Assembly (NCBI RefSeq): GCF_000283155.1 | Contig: NW_004454239.1 | Span: 6,909,117 to 6,973,116, forward strand | Direction: 5' to 3' | From: Ceratotherium simum simum | Taxonomy: Eukaryota; Chordata; Mammalia; Perissodactyla; Rhinocerotidae | Length of the DNA stretch: 64,000 bases | In this document: positions 46,391 to 58,419 of the stretch, in pieces | How the letters are laid out: each line of letters starts with the position of its first letter | How positions within the stretch are numbered: the first letter of the stretch is position 1 | Position numbers and translations under genes: made by a program | The notes under the pieces: model-generated | The model's database searches: none | The model's input: only the letters and a program-made list of their open reading frames with translations | Told to the model about the DNA's origin: nothing

Positions 46391-47104
46391 CAGCTTATGG
46401 GCTGGGAAAGCCTGCAGAGAGGCTCCTTGCAGACCTGCCCTCAGCCAGGCAAGGAGAGGCATCTTGTACTGGTACCTCGTGGAGGTGATTTTCTTCATCC
46501 AGGAGAGTAGCTGCTGAAGCTGGTGCCACACCCAAAGGAAAAAGTTCATCCCAGGACAGCTGCTCATCTCCCAGGCCCTCCAGACCCAGCTTTGCCTATA
46601 AACAACGCGCAGAAGCTCCTCTGTGGCAGGAGGACACTGGCCTTGCCGGCGTGAGGACGGAGTAGAGGCCTGCCTTTGGAGCCTCTGGTTTTACTGAATT
46701 GGGTTACAACTGGCTCTGGGGCAGAGGGGTATTTTCACATTTTTCTTTTTGAGGTCTTAATTAGACAGGAGAAAGGCAGCTCTTTACAGATCCCCAGCAA
46801 AACTCCTCTGGGCACCAGGGGTGGGGGACCAGGGACGGAAACCCAAGGCCCACAGAAGGAAATCCCACAGACCGTCCTCGTCGGGGGAGGGCTCTAGCGA
46901 GCCCCGGTGTGTAGGCGCATGGTCAACGAGGGCTGGATCCCTGAGGCCCTTCCCACCCTCCTCCCAGGTCCCCATGGGTCACTTACCCTGTGGGGCCTTC
47001 TCCAGGAGTTTCTGATCCCCCCAAACGGGATCAAGGTTCTGGAGAAGAGCGTTTGTCCCACCTCACCCAAAATGAAAAAGTGCCGCAAGGGGTTTCCCTG
47101 GGTG
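46391..47104. other. Unclassified stretch
   Basis: GC-richer, overlapping short frames, no gene or repeat named. Confidence 0.45.
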
Positions 47105-47169
47105 AAGGTAACAGTAACACAAACAGCAATGGTCTCGGCTCTCGAGGAGCCTACAGTCTAGTAGAGAAG

Positions 47170-47187
47170 ACACACACACACACACAT
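47170..47187 (+). repeat. (CA)n microsatellite
   Basis: Short uninterrupted CA run inside the dispersed repeat. Confidence 0.9.
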
Positions 47188-47689
47188 TAAGTAAACTGGG
47201 TTCAAACTGTGATATTTGCCACGAAGGAAATAGCTAGTGTTGCCAGGTCCAGGAGCAGAGGACGTGAACTGAATTTGTAGAAACAGCAGGTGCCAGGCCA
47301 TGGAGGATTTTGTAGAAAGAGTGAGAGCTCGGCTGTTGTCTGCTGTGCAGCAGGAAGCTGCTGATGGGTTTTAACCAGCGGATGGCATGATTCGACTGAC
47401 GATTTCAGAAGAGTGCTCCGGCTACTGTGTGCAAAATGGTGGGCAGAGGTAGGTCTGGAATTGAAAGCCGGTTGTAGTAATGGGGCAAAATGCCACAGGG
47501 CCTGGGGCAGCGGGGCAGCAGTAAAGATGGTGAAAGGCGGAGAAGTTCAAGATATATTTTTAAGGTAGAAGAGGGAAAACTCACTGACGGATTGGATATA
47601 AGGGAAAGGAGGCTCATTTCTGGTTTAACCAACATGGTTGGGCTATGGTAATGCCCACTGAGAAGAAAAGACTATGAGGGAACAGATGA

Positions 47690-48266
47690 GTTTTTATCAC
47701 TGCAAAACAACTTTTCATAAACTTCATGGCTTAAAGAAATGCAGATTTATGATCTCACAGCTTCTGTATGTCAGTAGCCTGGGCAAAGAGCTGGATTCTC
47801 GACACTAGGTCTTGTGGAGCTTCACACAGGGTGACAGCAGAACCGTGGTTCTCATCTGGGGCTCAGGGTTCTCTTCCGGGCTCACTGGTTCAGTTTCTCA
47901 TGGTTGTAGCACTAAAGTCCCAATTTGATTGCTGCTTGCAGCCAGAGATCACTCTCGGCTCCTAGAGGCCACCTTCAGCCCTCAGGTCCTTGCCCTCCTC
48001 CATCTCAAAGCCAGCAACAGAGAATCTACTGCAAGTAGAATCCCTCTGAACATTGCCTCTTCTGCCACCAACTGGAGAAATCTCTCTGTTTTTAAAGGGC
48101 TCATGTGATTAAGTTAACCTTACCTGAAAAATCTCTTTCTTAAGGTCAACTGTGCCGTATAACATAAACTAATCATGGGAATAAAATCCATTACATTCAC
48201 AATCCCAGAGACTACACCAGAGGGGTGGGATATCTTGAGCAATATCTTAGAATTCTGCCTATCACA
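47690..48266 (-). mobile_element. MaLR-type LTR, antisense, inserted in the dispersed repeat
   Basis: 'tcataaacttcatggcttaa' (47716-47735), 'tttatgatctcacagcttct' (47746-47765), 'ctttcttaaggtcaactgtg' (48136-48155), 'cataaactaatcatgggaat' (48163-48182) and 'cttagaattctgcctatcac' (48246-48265) follow an antisense MaLR/MLT1 LTR. The surrounding repeat is interrupted exactly at both edges, so the LTR arrived later. Confidence 0.65.
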
Positions 48267-48985
48267 TGGGGTTGGTTGGGGCTAGGTTAAGAGTTCAGTT
48301 TTGGATATAGTCATTTTGATGTAATCGTGGGGCAGCTGAGGTAAGATGTAAAAAGTTGAGTTTAGATGCATAAGTGAGGTCTACACTGAAGATATCCATT
48401 TGGGAGCAATCATTATGTTAACACTATGAGACTGAGTAGGACCACCTAAGAATGAATGTGGGTAGAAAAGAGAAGATGTCCAAGGACTGAGCCCTGAGGA
48501 CCCAAAACTTGGAGGATGGGTAGAGGAGAGAGATTGAGCCAACCTCGCTAAGAAGGAGCAGCCAGTGAGATAGGAGGAAAATCAGAGGAGTGTGGGGTCA
48601 CAGAGGCCAAGAGAGAGAATGTGTGTTTTAAAGTGGGAGCGGAGATCTCCATCTAAAGTTGCTGAGCCTTCTAGTAAGACAAGAAATGGAAAACATCTAT
48701 TGGATTTGGCCACCTCATCAATGTCACTGATGACCTTGACAAAATGAATTTTTGACATGTGGGGATGGAGACTGGATTAGAATGGGTTGGAGAGTGAAGG
48801 TGTTCATAGGTGGTTGGAATGTACCAAGAGGGAGGAAAACGTCAGCAATGCAAGGCGAGAGAGGGGCTCACTGATGGAGTGATGACTTTGAGAAAGTGAG
48901 AAGGGATAGGACCAAGGGCACGTGGGAAGGGATTGGCCTTTAACGGGAAGAAGAACACTTCCTCCTCAGGGAAAGGAGTCATGTC

Positions 48986-50114
48986 ACGTCAGACAATGTA
49001 GATGGTTGAGGCAGGGCATTCGCCACTTGGTGATGGGAAGAAAAATGAGGATCCATATGATGTCTTTGCTTTTCTTAGTTGGGTATGAGACAAACCTTCA
49101 TCAGCTGTGCCGGGCAGGTTGGAGGGGAGGGGAGAGTGCCCGAAGTGGAACTGTCGGGAGTGAGGGGGTCTTTCTAGAGAAACAGGGCTGCAGGCATGCT
49201 GAGGGCAGGGCTGAAGACCCCTTTGAGGAAGCATTCCTGACCACAGGCCAGAAGGGCTAGATGGTGCATGGAGGCCTCCCTCAGCATCCAGTGCCGCTCT
49301 GGACGGCAGAGATTACTGCACACCGTGGTAAGTGCAGACATCTTTCTCGTCTCCCCACATGACTGGGACCTTCTGGAGCATGGGGTTGTGTGTCTTTCAC
49401 CCTGGGCAGGGCACTAGTTCTGGCTGTAGGAGTTTCTTAGTAAGTGTCTCCTGACCGGAACTGAGGAGGACCCAAGTGGAGAGCAGACACTGACCAAAGT
49501 GGATGGGTCTGGAGGTTGCTGATAACAAACATTGGCCCATCAAGGCTCTGCTTTGGCCAGCCAGGCCAGGACACAGGGTGCTGCTTCCTTCACGGCAGCC
49601 TGGTTCTGGTACACGGGAGGCTGGGCTGTCATCCTCATTGCTAGATTCCCACATTCTGTGCATAGACCATGGTTTTGTACTTACCCCAAATGAGCAGAAA
49701 CACCTGGGGGGAATATCTAAAATACAAGCTTGTTATTAGGAGTAAATACACCCACGCACACCCCCCACCAACTGGCTGTCTCTCCAAGTCAGTGGGAAGC
49801 AGAACGGGATGGGAAGGAGCCCCAGCTGAGCCTGCTCCACTGAGCTGAGCCATGGAATTTTGTCAGCTCCCGACGCCGGGGAGCCATCTGTGGGGCCTGT
49901 CGCCTGATGGTCATTGATGCAGCACTCCAGCCTTCTTTCCTTAGCATGACCTCCTCCGGAGCCCCCACAGTCCCTGGTAGAGCTGCCCCATGCAGCTCTA
50001 AATAAACGGGTTCATTTATCTTAGTCAGAGGAGAGGGAGGAAGAGGAGGCCTAAGGAGCTGCATGGAAGAGACAGAGAGAGAAAGAGCAAGACAGTGAAG
50101 AATTCAGCATTACA
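48986..50114. other. Unclassified stretch
   Basis: Partly still dispersed-repeat-like to ~49260 (open frame 48922-49260, 112 codons, inside the repeat tail). The rest is unclassified, with overlapping short frames. Confidence 0.4.
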
Positions 50115-50285
50115 GGGAGCTCAGAGCTGGCCACAGAAGATCTGAGTTCTCATCCTGGCTCCACACTTTCTGTGTACCACGAGCACTTCCTTTCTCCGAA
50201 CTTCAGTTACCCCGACTGCGGAGCAAGGGGTTGGACCAGATGAAGGTTAAGCCTCCTCCTGGCACCCGCAGCCTATCACTCTGAG
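50115..50285 (+). repeat. MIR SINE, sense
   Basis: 'agatctgagttctcatcctg' (50138-50157), 'cgaacttcagttaccccgac' (50197-50216) and 'aaggggttggaccagatgaa' (50225-50244) are the sense MIR order, ending near 'cctatcac'. Confidence 0.7.
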
Positions 50286-50429
50286 CAGAGGCAGGCAGTC
50301 GAACGAGGGAGAGAATAAAGAGGGCAATCGTGGCTGTGATTGCCCATGCCCTGTAATGCGAGATAAAGGCAGATGGTCACTTACCTTGACACCATGGAGA
50401 GGAACCAATCAGAACAATTCAAGTATCAA

Positions 50430-50940
50430 GTCAGAGGAAACTCAATTCTGACTGGCTTAAGCAATAATTTGTCTCCCGTATGACGAGAAGTCCAGAAACA
50501 GTGAGGATCCCGGAGCTGGATGAGTTAGTAACTCGGAGTCACCACTGTCCTGGGGTCCTTTTGTCTTACCTCTGCCTTCTCGGTGCACACACAGTCTTTG
50601 ACTCCAAGATAACTTCCCTTCGGTCCCAAGATGCTGCCCCCAAAGTACCAAAATTGCACCTAGAAGTAATAAGGTCTAGAGGAAGAAATGGTTTGCCTCC
50701 TTCTTATATCTCCTTTTAAGTGTGGGAAACCTCAATTAGAAGCCCCTTATCCCCAACTCTGCTCCTGTCACTCGCTTACACTTCATTGGCCGGAAGTGAG
50801 TCCTATTTCTGTTTCTAAGCCAACCAATGGCCAGTGAACTCAGGTTAGTTACCATGATTGGCTTAGATAAACTAAATCGGGGCGGGGGGTGGGGAACGCG
50901 TGATGGGGAGTTAACCATCCAGACCACCATAGAAGAGAAT
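50430..50940 (-). repeat. Mammalian interspersed repeat (LTR-like), antisense; copy 1 of 3
   Basis: 'actggcttaagcaataattt' (50451-50470), 'tccagaaacagtgagg', 'ccaaccaatggccagtgaac' (50820-50839) and 'gattggcttagataaactaa' (50857-50876) recall a repeat whose antisense text begins with 'tggctcaaacaataaaaag' and contains repeated 'ctgattggc' blocks. Similar edges recur at 51430-51610 and 59060-59540. Orientation and class (LTR) are tentative. Confidence 0.45.
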
Positions 50941-51429
50941 CACGTTTGCAGCGAAGCATTTTTCAGACAAAGAAGGCATGATTTGGTGAGATCTGTGGTA
51001 ACATTTGAGCAACAGTGGCCCCCATCAGCGAGGTAATGCCCTGTGGCCAGTGCAGCCCTTGGAAGTCTTCTCCAGCTGTGGACTTTCCAAGTGACCTGAG
51101 AAGCTCCCATCCTCTTTCCGGACCTCAGTTTCCCCTCTAAACAAGAAGGGTGTCTCTAAGGCCAACAATATCCGATATGCAGTAAGTTTGTGACTGAAAT
51201 ACACACCCTTTGCATTCACGATCATCAGAATAGCCAGAAAGAGGAAGACACTTTGCATATGTGGTGGCTGGCTCCTGGTCCTTTAAGGACCTCAGGAGGA
51301 AGGACTAAGGTGATAAAAGAAGCGAAATGACCCCTACCTCCCCTCATCTTTCCTTCCTAGAGCCTCTTACATGCAGGAATGATGGGGAAATACAGGCCTG
51401 CATCAGGGGGGGAAGGGGGCTTGGATCAA

Positions 51430-51615
51430 TCTAGGCTCTTGACTGAAAGAGATAGGAGAAGCAAGTGAGAATAATTTCAGTTAAAAAGGGCATTATTCGC
51501 TCACATAACCATAAGATATGATGTCAGGGGATCATGGTTCCCCCAAGGGAAATTCAGGATTCTGTTACCTACAGAAAGGGAATGTGTACAGGATGGGAAG
51601 AAAATAATCCAGGGA
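51430..51615 (-). repeat. Same repeat, copy 2, with middle deleted
   Basis: 'ttgactgaaagagatagg' opens it, 'cattattcgctcacataacc' (51491-51510) is the left-end block, and 'ccaagggaaattcaggattc' (51543-51562) with 'tgttacctacagaaaggg' (51563-51580) is the right-end block. The middle is missing, so two ends are joined. Supports an internal deletion. Confidence 0.4.
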
Positions 51616-53284
51616 GATCCATATTATGGGAGTCCAGTTGCTCCAAAACATACCGAGGAGGTGGTACGTTCTGGCACAACTTTGCCCTCACCTCCCAACC
51701 TTTCAACTGGAAACTAGAAAAGCACCCTTCATCCTGGCCTTTATCCTGAGGGACAAGCCTGAGGAGGCCATCTGGACAATAATGTGAGCCGAGTCCGGGG
51801 CCAGCCCCACCTATCAAGGACTGAAGCAGAGGCCGACGGACTCCACGTTTTCCGAAATTCTGCCCTGAGAATTCTCTCAAATAGGAGATTTAGAGCTAGT
51901 AATAGATGAGAATCGCCCTAGTAGTGTGGAGAATTGATGAAAAGAACTCAAAAGACCATGTGCAAAAATAAGTTAGGTCATTAGTGGGATTTTTGTCTGC
52001 CCCACCCCAACACGTCCCCTGGTACGCAAGGCCAGGCTGCCTCCCCCAACCCAGGGCACCTCCCACACCTTGATGGAGAATGAGACGTGAACACATGAAG
52101 TGAGGGGTGGCTGGCACAGAGGCTCCCCAGAAGGGCCAGCCTCCCTCCTCTGACTCGCGACTAGGCCTCACTTTGGCTGTGGCTGGACTCCAGGGGCCAG
52201 GACAAAGTCTGGCAAAGTGGCAATGTGCGTGGGGGCTGGGTGTAGATGGGAAGGACACAGAACGCTTTGTAAGCACATCTGGGCCGCTCTGCAAGAGAAG
52301 CTGCTGACAGACTGTTTGCCAATAAAGAAAGTCGCGCAGCCTAATAACAATCAGATGGCTCTCGAGCCCATCTCCAACTTGGCGGGCTTTGCAGGACGTA
52401 CCTAGGCGGGTCCAGGCAGCCCTTCTCCCTGGGGACCCAGTGCAGTGGAGTCTTGTGGCTCCTTCCAACAACCGAGAGCCAAGAAGGCTCTGTCCCTTTC
52501 CTGAGGATCAGGAGTTTGTGCTTTAGCCCCAGGCATTCGGAAGCTCTGCCTCCAAAGCTCTGGCCCATGGGGAGCGCCCTACAATCGGCTTCTATCTGAG
52601 CCATCCTTGACTGGGACACTGCTGCACGGGACTTGCCAGCTGGTTCTCTCACCTTGTCTTCTTCCCGAGGTGACTCCTGGGTATGGGTTTCATCTTCTTA
52701 ACCAAAATAGATTTCAAGCTTCCTGGAGGCAGGGCCCCATCTCTTCTTTTCCCCCTGCCTGGTGGTGGGACTGAGCACAGAAGTGTCATCTGAATGCGTG
52801 GGTTCATCTACAGCTCCAGCACTCTGATAGCGAGCGTGGAACCCCATCACACAACGAGGAGAGAAAAGGCCACGAACCAGCCCACTGCCTTGGGCCAGCT
52901 CCAAGACTGCACTTGGGGGCTGGGGGCGGGAGACCACTCAAAATCCTTTAGAGTCATGATTTTCAAACTTTAACTACGGAAACCTTCTAGAATCAAAATC
53001 TTACCTAAAGCTTCAGCAAATAAAACAGGGGAAGGGGCTGCCCTGGAGAGAGCAGAGGGAGCGCCCTGGGAATGCAGTTAGCTTACTCTTTCCCTCAGCT
53101 TCTCCGTTTCTCCTCCCAAGGAACATCCTAAGAGACCACTGGGAATTCCTTAGACTTCTCTGGGCACAGTGTGAAAATCCCTTCTTTAGTCCCTCCACCA
53201 GCCTCCGGGTAGACCTGTCTCGTAGCAGTTCCAGACGAAGAGTTGCCTCCCCCAGCCTTCTCTGAAATTAAAAAGTAGGGAAGC
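51616..53284. other. Unclassified GC-richer stretch
   Basis: The 191-codon minus-strand frame (51896-52471) is the second longest here, but its plus strand is also open in parts, it contains no domain and it crosses unrelated composition. Not a gene on present evidence. Confidence 0.45.
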
Positions 53285-53480
53285 ATCCCGTCTGGTGGAG
53301 ATATCCCTGGACTTCAACTCAGAAGCCCTGGGTTCCAGCTGCAGCCCAGGCACCTGCTGGCTCAGCAACCTTAGACTTAACACCTCTGAACTCCAATCCC
53401 CTTATTTTAAAGCAGGCGTGATGCTGCCCACCTTGCAAAGGAGTAGCTCCTGCCGAGATCCCTAGAATGGACCTGGCACT
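53285..53480 (+). repeat. MIR SINE, sense
   Basis: 'tcaactcagaagccctgggt' (53315-53334), 'ctcagcaaccttagacttaa', 'cctctgaactccaatcccct' (53383-53402) and 'gacctggcacttgacag' follow sense MIR. Confidence 0.65.
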
Positions 53481-54270
53481 TGACAGTCACTGATTTTGTG
53501 ATCTGATTGTGCCCCTGCAACACTTGATCTTTGGAGAAGGAGGATGAGGACAGAGGGCGCTTCCTGGATCCAACCTAGAGCAGGGGATCTGGGAGGCCAC
53601 GGCAGAGTTTCGTAGGACCGTGGAGCAGAGACAGGGAGAGAGAAGCGTTTGGGTATTTTTCCCTGGACACATTTTGTGAGGCTGCTGCAAAACATCCTGT
53701 GCATTCTATTATTAGGAAAGGAACCCAGCCCGGGACACAATCATCACTAACCTCAAACTGCTGTTTACAAATGCGGAGAGCTTAGTGAGACCTAAAATGC
53801 TCTTCCCCAAATGCATTCTCCCCCGCCCCCTTGGTTTTTAAACCCATGTGGATTCCAAGGGAAATTGAATCCATATGTTTCTGGTTCATTTACACTGAAC
53901 TCATCAAAATGTAATTTTGCAACATCTAGTTGACGTCCAGGATGTCTTTAGAAGCCTCATTTTTATGCCTTTTTCTAAGCCCCTCTCCCTTGGAGACAGG
54001 AAGTTATGCCTTGCCAAGAGCAGATGGAATTCCAGCCAAGCAGGAGTTCTGCTGAGAAGACCCACGAGGTTGAAAGGGCCTCTTATCTCAGTCTTGGGGA
54101 GCTTTACCCATTTCCCCATCTCCGGTCTCAGGTCTCAGAGTGGGGAGCTGTAAGAGGTACCCAAGGGGAGGCGCCCAGCTTTCCAACCCAGGACTAAGTG
54201 GAGGCCAGGCTTCTCCCACTTCAGCTTTGCATCCTCTCACCTCCCTGACGGCTGTGGGGATAAAGAACAG
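53481..54270. other. Unclassified stretch
   Basis: No gene or named repeat. Short overlapping frames only. Confidence 0.45.
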
Positions 54271-54365
54271 CTCACTCCATTTTGCTGATGGGGACTCTGA
54301 GGCCGGGGGTGCTAAAGTGACTTGTCCAAGTCAACAGCATAGCTGGGATTGACAGGCAAGACACA
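54271..54365 (-). repeat. MIR SINE fragment, antisense
   Basis: 'cattttgctgatggggactc' (54278-54297), 'aaagtgacttgtccaagtca' (54314-54333) and 'agcatagctgggattgacag' are the antisense MIR core. Confidence 0.7.
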
Positions 54366-56609
54366 AAAAAAGTCTTTCCAGCCTGAGAAGTCTGATGGGT
54401 GAGAACGTGCCTTGGATGTCTGTGGGATAATGGAGAGAAATAGATGTGGTCTCTGACCTGGTTCACTCCGAGGCCCGACAGGATCCTGAGGTATTACGTT
54501 ATCAGTGCGCTCCTGGCTTCTGAGTAGGTTAATGGTCCATTTAAAAGTAAAATTTTGACCAGCTAATAAGGCTTCGGTCACAGGCTGCAGTTTACACACA
54601 AATACAAATGCAGGGAAGGAGAGGGGCGCCTCAGGGTCACGGTAGTGGAGGCTGATAAGTGGGGAATTTGGATTCTGGTCCTGAGTCCGGCACACAGTGG
54701 CATCCTCAAATACCTGCTCTAATTAATTAGAACATCTTCTCTGGCTCCCTTCTCAACAATTATGCAGGCAGAGAAAAGCAGCATGTCCTCCAGGGGTTTG
54801 CAAAGGTCCCCACGTATTTTGCATTGGTCATCTGGAGGGTAGTGACTGCCAGCTAGCCGCCCGCAGAGTGAAGCCTGAATGCAAGATGTGGGCTGGGAGA
54901 GCAGCCCGGATAGAGAGAGAGCCGCCTCTTGGCCCCTTTTAGCAGACACCTGGAGGAAGACAGGGCACCCAGACTAGCGGATTTGGAGTGACATGGCCAG
55001 GCCCAGTCTGCGTCATCTCTGCCCCCATCCCCAGTGATCAGCATAGTGAGCAGGGGCATGAAACCTAGCCATGCCCTAGTGCCAGACAATCCACATTCAC
55101 TCCTTTGAGTGTCGGCAGCCTTTAGCAGGAGGGGCACTGTGTGGATCTGTAGCATTCTGGCCCATAGCTTCTCCCAGGCTACCATGAAAAGGCTACTGTG
55201 AGCTTGCCTTCCATTAACGTCAGTCCCGCCCTCCCTCCCTCCCCCAAAGCCTGAGGCTGGGTCTGGCGCTTGGTAAGTTGGTTGCATTGAATGTCCTGAG
55301 CATGCCAGAACTGGACTGCTCTATGAAAATTCAGCCAAGATGTGGACAGTCCCTAGCAACCTTAGCCAGTAGGGAGATGACCGTCTGCTGGGAAGGCTTG
55401 GTGTTCCCAGATGAATGGAAAAGTTTCAATCGACACTGCCCATCTTTCTTTTTTCTTCCTTTGAATGCCGATATGAAGCCTGAAGCTTTAGCAGTCATCT
55501 TGCAACCATGAGGCAGCAAGCATGAGAACAAAATCAACACGCTAAGAAGGAAGGGGTAGAAAAGCGGTGCAGATGGCATTGTCGAGACACTGAAGTATCT
55601 GTGTCTAGAATAATTGCTACTTGAGCAAAATAACCCCGTGTTTCTGCACCCTCTGTTGGGTTTTGTTCCTTGCAGCTGAAAGCATTCTTAACTATTCCCA
55701 GCTATTGAGAGACAGAGTCTATATGTTGTGGGTAGCTGAGGCACAAGTTACTGAAAGTGGGGACTCAAGGCAAAGCTGTGTGTAAGGCGGACTTATAAGT
55801 CTTATATTACAGGCAAACAGAAGCCGGAGTCAGCCCGGGAGACTGGATCTGCAGAGAGCTAGGAGCCTAGGGCAGCCCTGCAGGAAGAAGTGGATGTGCC
55901 AATCCATGTGCTCCGGGTACTTGAAGCAGGAAAGAGGGACCAAGAACTGGCTCTGGCCCCAGCCCAGCCCCAGGAACTCGACCTGAGCCCTATGGAGAGG
56001 AGTCTCTGTCACTTCTGCACGTGCCACAGCATGATGCTGCCACTCTGTTGTTTTAGCAGTTCTAGAGACACCTCTCCATGGACAGGGTGACATTTGCTGA
56101 TGACGTCCCCTCAGGACACTGAGTGCAGCAAAGAGATTCAGCAAGCAGGGCCCAGAGTGGGAGCCATGCCCTGGTACCCTGACCGCACCCCAGGAGATGA
56201 AGCCAGCTCCTGCGCAGGTCCTGGTCCTCTCAGGTGTGGCCCCTGACAGAAGCTGGCTGGAGACCACATGTCCAGTGGACACAGCTGCACCCAGCATAGG
56301 TGAAGTGGGAGAGGGGCAGGGCCAAGCACGCGTGGACCGCATGTGAGACAGGCAAGGCAGCCACGGGGGATGCCAGAAACACTCTATCTGCAGGAGACTG
56401 AAACCTAGAGGGCACGTGGGGCACAAAGAGAGGCCGGCATTCTCATGATGACGTTACAGTCCTTCATTTCTACCCAAGGCCTGGTGACACGGGGCAATCT
56501 GGATTACAGGGATCCCTTTGTGGTTACAAGAGTCAGCCCTCAGCACACGTGGGGATCTGGACATGTCTGTCTTTGGGGTCTTCCTAGATATCTTGCCTGA
56601 GTCCATATT
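54366..56609. other. Unclassified GC-richer stretch with the longest open frame
   Basis: Contains the 198-codon minus-strand frame at 55830-56426, with no recognised domain, low complexity in places and opposing frames open too. A short CCCT-rich patch lies at ~55229-55246. Nothing else recognised. Confidence 0.45.
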
Positions 56610-56623
56610 TTCTCTTCCTTTTC

Positions 56624-56848
56624 TTTTTTTTTTTTTTTTTTTTTAAAAATTTTATTTATTCAGTTTTTTCCCCCCAAAGCCCCAGTAGATAGTTGTATGT
56701 CATAGGTTCACATCCTTCTAGTTGCTGTACGTGGGACTCGGCCTCACGTTGGACGGAGAAGTGGTGCCTCGGGGCACTCCCGGGATCCGAACCCGGGCCG
56801 CCAGCATCAGAGCGCGCGCACTTAACTGCTAAGCCACGGAGCCGGCCC
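56624..56848 (-). mobile_element. ERE SINE, GC-rich long-head type, antisense, perfect 14-bp TSD
   Basis: After an uninterrupted T run of ~20 and a short A/T segment comes 'cccccaaagccccagtagat' (56671-56690), 'cacatccttctagttgctgt' (56709-56728), 'gggatccgaacccgggccgc' (56782-56801) and 'cttaactgctaagccacgga', ending 'gccggccc'. Flanked by 'ttctcttccttttc' at 56610-56623 and 56849-56862. The long T run, well-kept CpGs and perfect duplication suggest this is the youngest ERE in the window. The 77-codon frame on it is a SINE shadow. Confidence 0.97.
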
Positions 56849-56862
56849 TTCTCTTCCTTTTC

Positions 56863-57540
56863 GTAGCATCTTCTCTCCCTAGAGACCAAAAGTGTCCTGG
56901 AGCTGGCTGGAGTCTTGTATAGACCGAGGGGGCCTGTGCCTCCTCCTCACAGTTCGTCTGGGCTCTGCTCCATAAATCTTGACAGCATCCTAATAATCTA
57001 ATAATGGGACTGGCCAGTAGTCTTTTCTCCTCTCCCAGAGAGGGGTGCTAAGAGTAGTCTTCCATCAGGCATGGAGAGGCTTCCAGCACTTCTCTGTTCA
57101 CAGCTGGGTGCACTCAGGGACCACTCCTCACCCTGGGCAGCTCCCCTGCTCAGCCGCTCCTGGCAGAGCTGTGGCAGAGAGATGCCCAGAAGATGCACAC
57201 TGAGCAGCTGGACGTGACTCTTCCACCAGGCAACGTGCCCTGCCACCCCTCCGGTCCCTAGATGCCACCTGAGCTCTACAGACATCAGACCTTTGGTCAC
57301 CTGGGCGACCTGACCCCTGCTACCAGAGGCAAACAGCAAAGCACTCCCTTGTGCCCCTCTTGCCCATCCTCCCAACCACATGTATCATTAACGTCATACC
57401 CATTTCCGCTGTCTAGAGACTTGGTCCGTAAAGAGAACTGAATTAGCTCCATTATCGATTCTCCTGGCACAGTGGGCCCAGCAAGGTGACTGGCTTTCCT
57501 GCCCGTGAGAGAGGCAATAGTCAGGAATAGAGCAGAGGCC
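56863..57540. other. Unclassified stretch
   Basis: Overlapping frames on the minus strand up to 127 codons, no domains. No repeat named. Confidence 0.45.
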
Positions 57541-57950
57541 AAAGTTATTTTGAATTAACTACTAATGGATAGGATTTCTACAGCTACTTTTTAATACCTG
57601 TACAATTTGATGAAAATCAGACACAAGAGGAACTCAATTTTGTTTTTCATTAATATTCACTTTGTTAACATGAACAGATGATTTCTGGGAGCTCTCTTTG
57701 CCCTTTTAATTTGCCTCTCTACAATGCGGGGAAGATATCCTCCATTACTAAACTGATTAGTAAGTGGCACGAATCTTTCTTGTAGATTTCTTCATTATTA
57801 CTTATGCAGGACAATGTGTTTGGATTTTGTGAACCATAAGGCTGGGGATGGGAGTCATGAGGAGAAGGGAGAGATCTGTGCTTTTGAAAATCCAAAAAAG
57901 TACTAAATAACAGCAAACCTGTCATGAGACAACACACTTTTAAGTCTTTA
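57541..57950. promoter_or_regulatory. Candidate conserved non-coding element
   Basis: Repeat-free AT-rich text: 'gaattaactactaatggata' (57552-57571), 'ttttcattaatattcacttt' (57643-57662), 'gttaacatgaacagatgatt' (57664-57683) and 'ctgattagtaagtggcac' (57752-57769), rich in TAAT/ATTA cores. No coding evidence. Confidence 0.3.
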
Positions 57951-58419
57951 ATGGGAGGGTATTGTGCAGATCATATATGGGAATATATATTCTTGAGCAT
58001 TCAGGACTGGGCAGACCTGACCATAGCATCCAAAATAGAGCAGGTCCTGAGGTGCTTTCTACAGAGGGGGGAAATAGAACCTCCATAACCCCTCTTACAG
58101 GTATTTATTTCAATGCTTGACTCCTCCTTAGGATAGAGAGCTCACTACCTTATAAGGCAACCATGATCAATTTACCATTTCCCATTGTCCGACCCTAGAT
58201 CTATTGGAATTGAAGCCATTTCCCTCTCCAATGTGACCCAGAGCAGCGGCAGAGCTCTTTGGAAGCAGGAAGCTTCATTTTTCCGTGAAGCCTTGGGACA
58301 TCAATGTGCACAGTGTGGCAGGGCTCAGGATAAGGGAGCAGAAGTTGCTTAAGCATCTCTCAAGTAACTTTTTCTTGGACTGGCTTAACTTGCCTTATTC
58401 ACGAAGCCCTTTCACAGAC
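57951..58419. other. Unclassified stretch
   Basis: 'agagctcactaccttataag' (~58137) recalls an old interspersed repeat that I cannot name. Otherwise nothing seen. Confidence 0.4.

Larger units (their letters stand above)
47105..48985 (+). repeat. Old dispersed repeat family, largest copy, split by an LTR
   Basis: Starts at 'aaggtaacagtaac' with 'gaggagcctacagtctagta' (47144-47163) and a (CA)n microsatellite, then 'ggccatggaggattttgtag' (47297-47316), 'agtgctccggctactgtgt' and 'tggtgaaaggcggagaagtt' (47529-47548). After the LTR it resumes with 'agagttcagttttggatata' (48291-48310), 'gtccaaggactgagccctga' (48478-48497) and 'gccagtgagataggaggaaa' (48561-48580), ending near 'gatgaccttgacaaaatg' and 'ggattggcctttaacgggaa' (48929-48948). 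I know this order of blocks as a long ancient interspersed repeat common to mammals; family name undetermined. Confidence 0.75.

Noticed and set aside
47170..47187. CA repeat as a possible Z-DNA regulatory element
   Set aside because: Too short and located inside an old repeat; only a marker candidate.
51896..52471. 191-codon open frame on the minus strand
   Set aside because: Same reasons. The translation looks like random composition, and several other frames overlap it.
55830..56426. 198-codon open frame on the minus strand (longest in the window)
   Set aside because: No domain or family resemblance, plus-strand frames open opposite it, and the region is GC-richer with few stop codons. 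No splice or start context to support it.
56755..56830. CpG-dense patch resembling a small CpG island
   Set aside because: It is confined to the GC-rich head of a young ERE, so it is not a promoter island.
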